From positions 1 to 6,633 of the forward strand of contig JBBISA010000094.1 in assembly GCA_037441525.1 (NCBI GenBank): a stretch of 6,633 bases of DNA. The letters are read 5' to 3'. How positions within the stretch are numbered: the first letter of the stretch is position 1; the number at the start of each line of letters is the position of its first letter. Shown here piece after piece: positions 6,094 through 6,633 of the stretch. The stretch comes from SKVR01 sp037441525 (GTDB lineage: Bacteria > Bacteroidota > Bacteroidia > Bacteroidales > UBA7960). The translations under genes and the position numbers were made by a program. The notes below the pieces were generated by a model that was given only the letters and a program-made list of their open reading frames with translations, was not told the DNA's origin and made no database searches.

Positions 6094-6420
6094 TTATTTT
6101 GAAATTGTTTTTTCTACCGCATGCTGCAATTCCTTCCATGTGGTTCTCAGTTCATTCAGGAACTCATCGCCAGCAGGAGTAGTTTTGTAATATTTTCGCG
6201 GTGGGCCGCTGGTCGATTCCTCCCACCGATATTCAAGCAAACCATCATTTTTAAGGCGTGTCAGTAGTGGATAAAGAGTACCCTCCACTACCAGAAGTTT
6301 TGATTCCCGCAGAGTTTCTATGATATCAGATGTGTATGCCTCGCTTGCTGATAGAAGGGAAAGGATGCAAAACTCAAGAACTCCTTTACGCATCTGGGCT
6401 TTTGTGTTTTCTACATTCAT
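6094..6420 (-). CDS. PadR-family transcriptional regulator (108 aa)
   Basis: This is a small winged-helix DNA-binding protein of the PadR family, normally an autorepressing dimer. MRKGVLEFCILSLLS (10-24) is the standard first helix, YTSDIIETLRE (29-39) the second, and VVEGTLYPLLTRLKNDGLL (44-62) the recognition helix region. The wing follows with Y-R-W-E-E-S-x-S-G-P-P-R-K-Y-Y (64-78) and TPAG. The C-terminal helix at about 85-105 would mediate dimerisation. Length and motifs fit a complete PadR of the short subfamily. It lies directly upstream of the pspC-family gene with a 52-base gap, so the pair most likely forms one transcript. A palindrome at 6456-6484 overlapping its promoter is a likely binding site. 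The inducing signal cannot be read from sequence. The ATG start places the ORF about 20 bases below the -7 element, and the stop is TAA. Confidence 0.93.
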   Translation of the reverse strand: MNVENTKAQMRKGVLEFCILSLLSASEAYTSDIIETLRESKLLVVEGTLYPLLTRLKNDGLLEYRWEESTSGPPRKYYKTTPAGDEFLNELRTTWKELQHAVEKTISK

Positions 6421-6440
6421 AATTCGTTTTAATTATGATT

Positions 6441-6448
6441 CAAAGGTA
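6441..6448 (-). promoter_or_regulatory. Candidate promoter -7 element for the padR-pspC operon
   Basis: The minus strand reads TACCTTTG, a full match to the Bacteroidota consensus TAnnTTTG. It is 20 bases above the padR ATG, which would give a leader of about 10-15 nt. At 19-base spacing upstream the sequence is TATG (6468-6471), three of four matches to the -33 TTTG, and this lies inside the palindrome. Confidence 0.5.
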
Positions 6449-6455
6449 GTTAATA

Positions 6456-6484
6456 TTTAGTACCATGCATAGCATAGTACTAAA
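6456..6484. promoter_or_regulatory. 29-bp imperfect palindrome, likely PadR operator
   Basis: The left arm TTTAGTACcATGC (6456-6468) is mirrored by the right arm GCATaGTACTAAA (6472-6484) around position 6470. Twelve of the 14 possible pairs match; the mismatches are 6464/6476 and 6469/6471. It covers the -33 region of the padR promoter and ends 7 bases above the -7 element. This is where a repressor would block RNA polymerase, and PadR proteins commonly bind dyads in their own promoters. Confidence 0.6.
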
Positions 6485-6633
6485 ATTTATAATATTTTAG
6501 ATTTTGCTTTAAAATGCACTTGCAATAAGTCCTGGTAAATCAATTAAACTAAAAAAACCACAGACTCCCCAGAATAATTTTTTATGATTATCCGCAATCT
6601 TGCAAGTAAATTTTCAAACGACTTATTTTGGCG

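Noticed and set aside
6500..6633. Divergent promoter or gene end in the AT-rich right edge
   Set aside because: No complete TAnnTTTG element or convincing coding frame was seen; a minus-strand T7 run near 6551-6557 is not preceded by a stem.

Overview
The window looks like chromosomal DNA of a member of the Bacteroidota, probably Bacteroidales-like. Four things suggest this: an ~800-residue fused E1 alpha/beta 2-oxoacid dehydrogenase of the type I associate with this phylum, a padR-pspC pair with the long multi-membrane-segment form of PspC, a fused DAK2-DegV protein, and -7 promoter elements of the form TAnnTTTG with no strong Shine-Dalgarno sequences. This assignment rests on recognising families, not on a database search.

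All genes lie on the minus strand, so transcription runs from high to low coordinates. From 6633 downward: an AT-rich upstream region with a promoter and a long imperfect palindrome (likely operator); padR (6094-6420); a pspC-family membrane protein gene (4513-6041), interrupted by one frameshift near 5390; a 108-bp gap with hairpins and a candidate promoter; an intact 812-residue E1 alpha/beta fusion (1966-4404); a 210-bp gap with a good promoter match; and a DAK2-DegV fusion gene (from 1755, running out of the window at base 1). That last gene is broken by two single-base frameshifts and one in-frame TAA, with possibly a further TAA near its true N-terminus.

PadR and PspC probably form one operon that senses or answers envelope stress, with PadR repressing its own promoter. 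The E1 fusion decarboxylates a 2-oxoacid, possibly branched-chain, and would pass the acyl group to an E2 encoded elsewhere. The DAK2-DegV protein resembles FakA (ATP-binding and zinc/middle domains) joined directly to a FakB-like fatty-acid-binding DegV domain, so an intact copy would be a one-chain fatty acid kinase. A shared theme of membrane lipid and envelope upkeep is possible but is inference.

The main open question is whether the lesions are real or sequencing errors. All three frameshifts are best explained by one missing base, and the reading frames on both sides still carry conserved motifs. That fits either base-calling or assembly indels or very recent decay. The in-frame TAA is a substitution and is harder to explain as an indel error. 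No RNA genes, CRISPR arrays, insertion sequences or attachment sites were seen.
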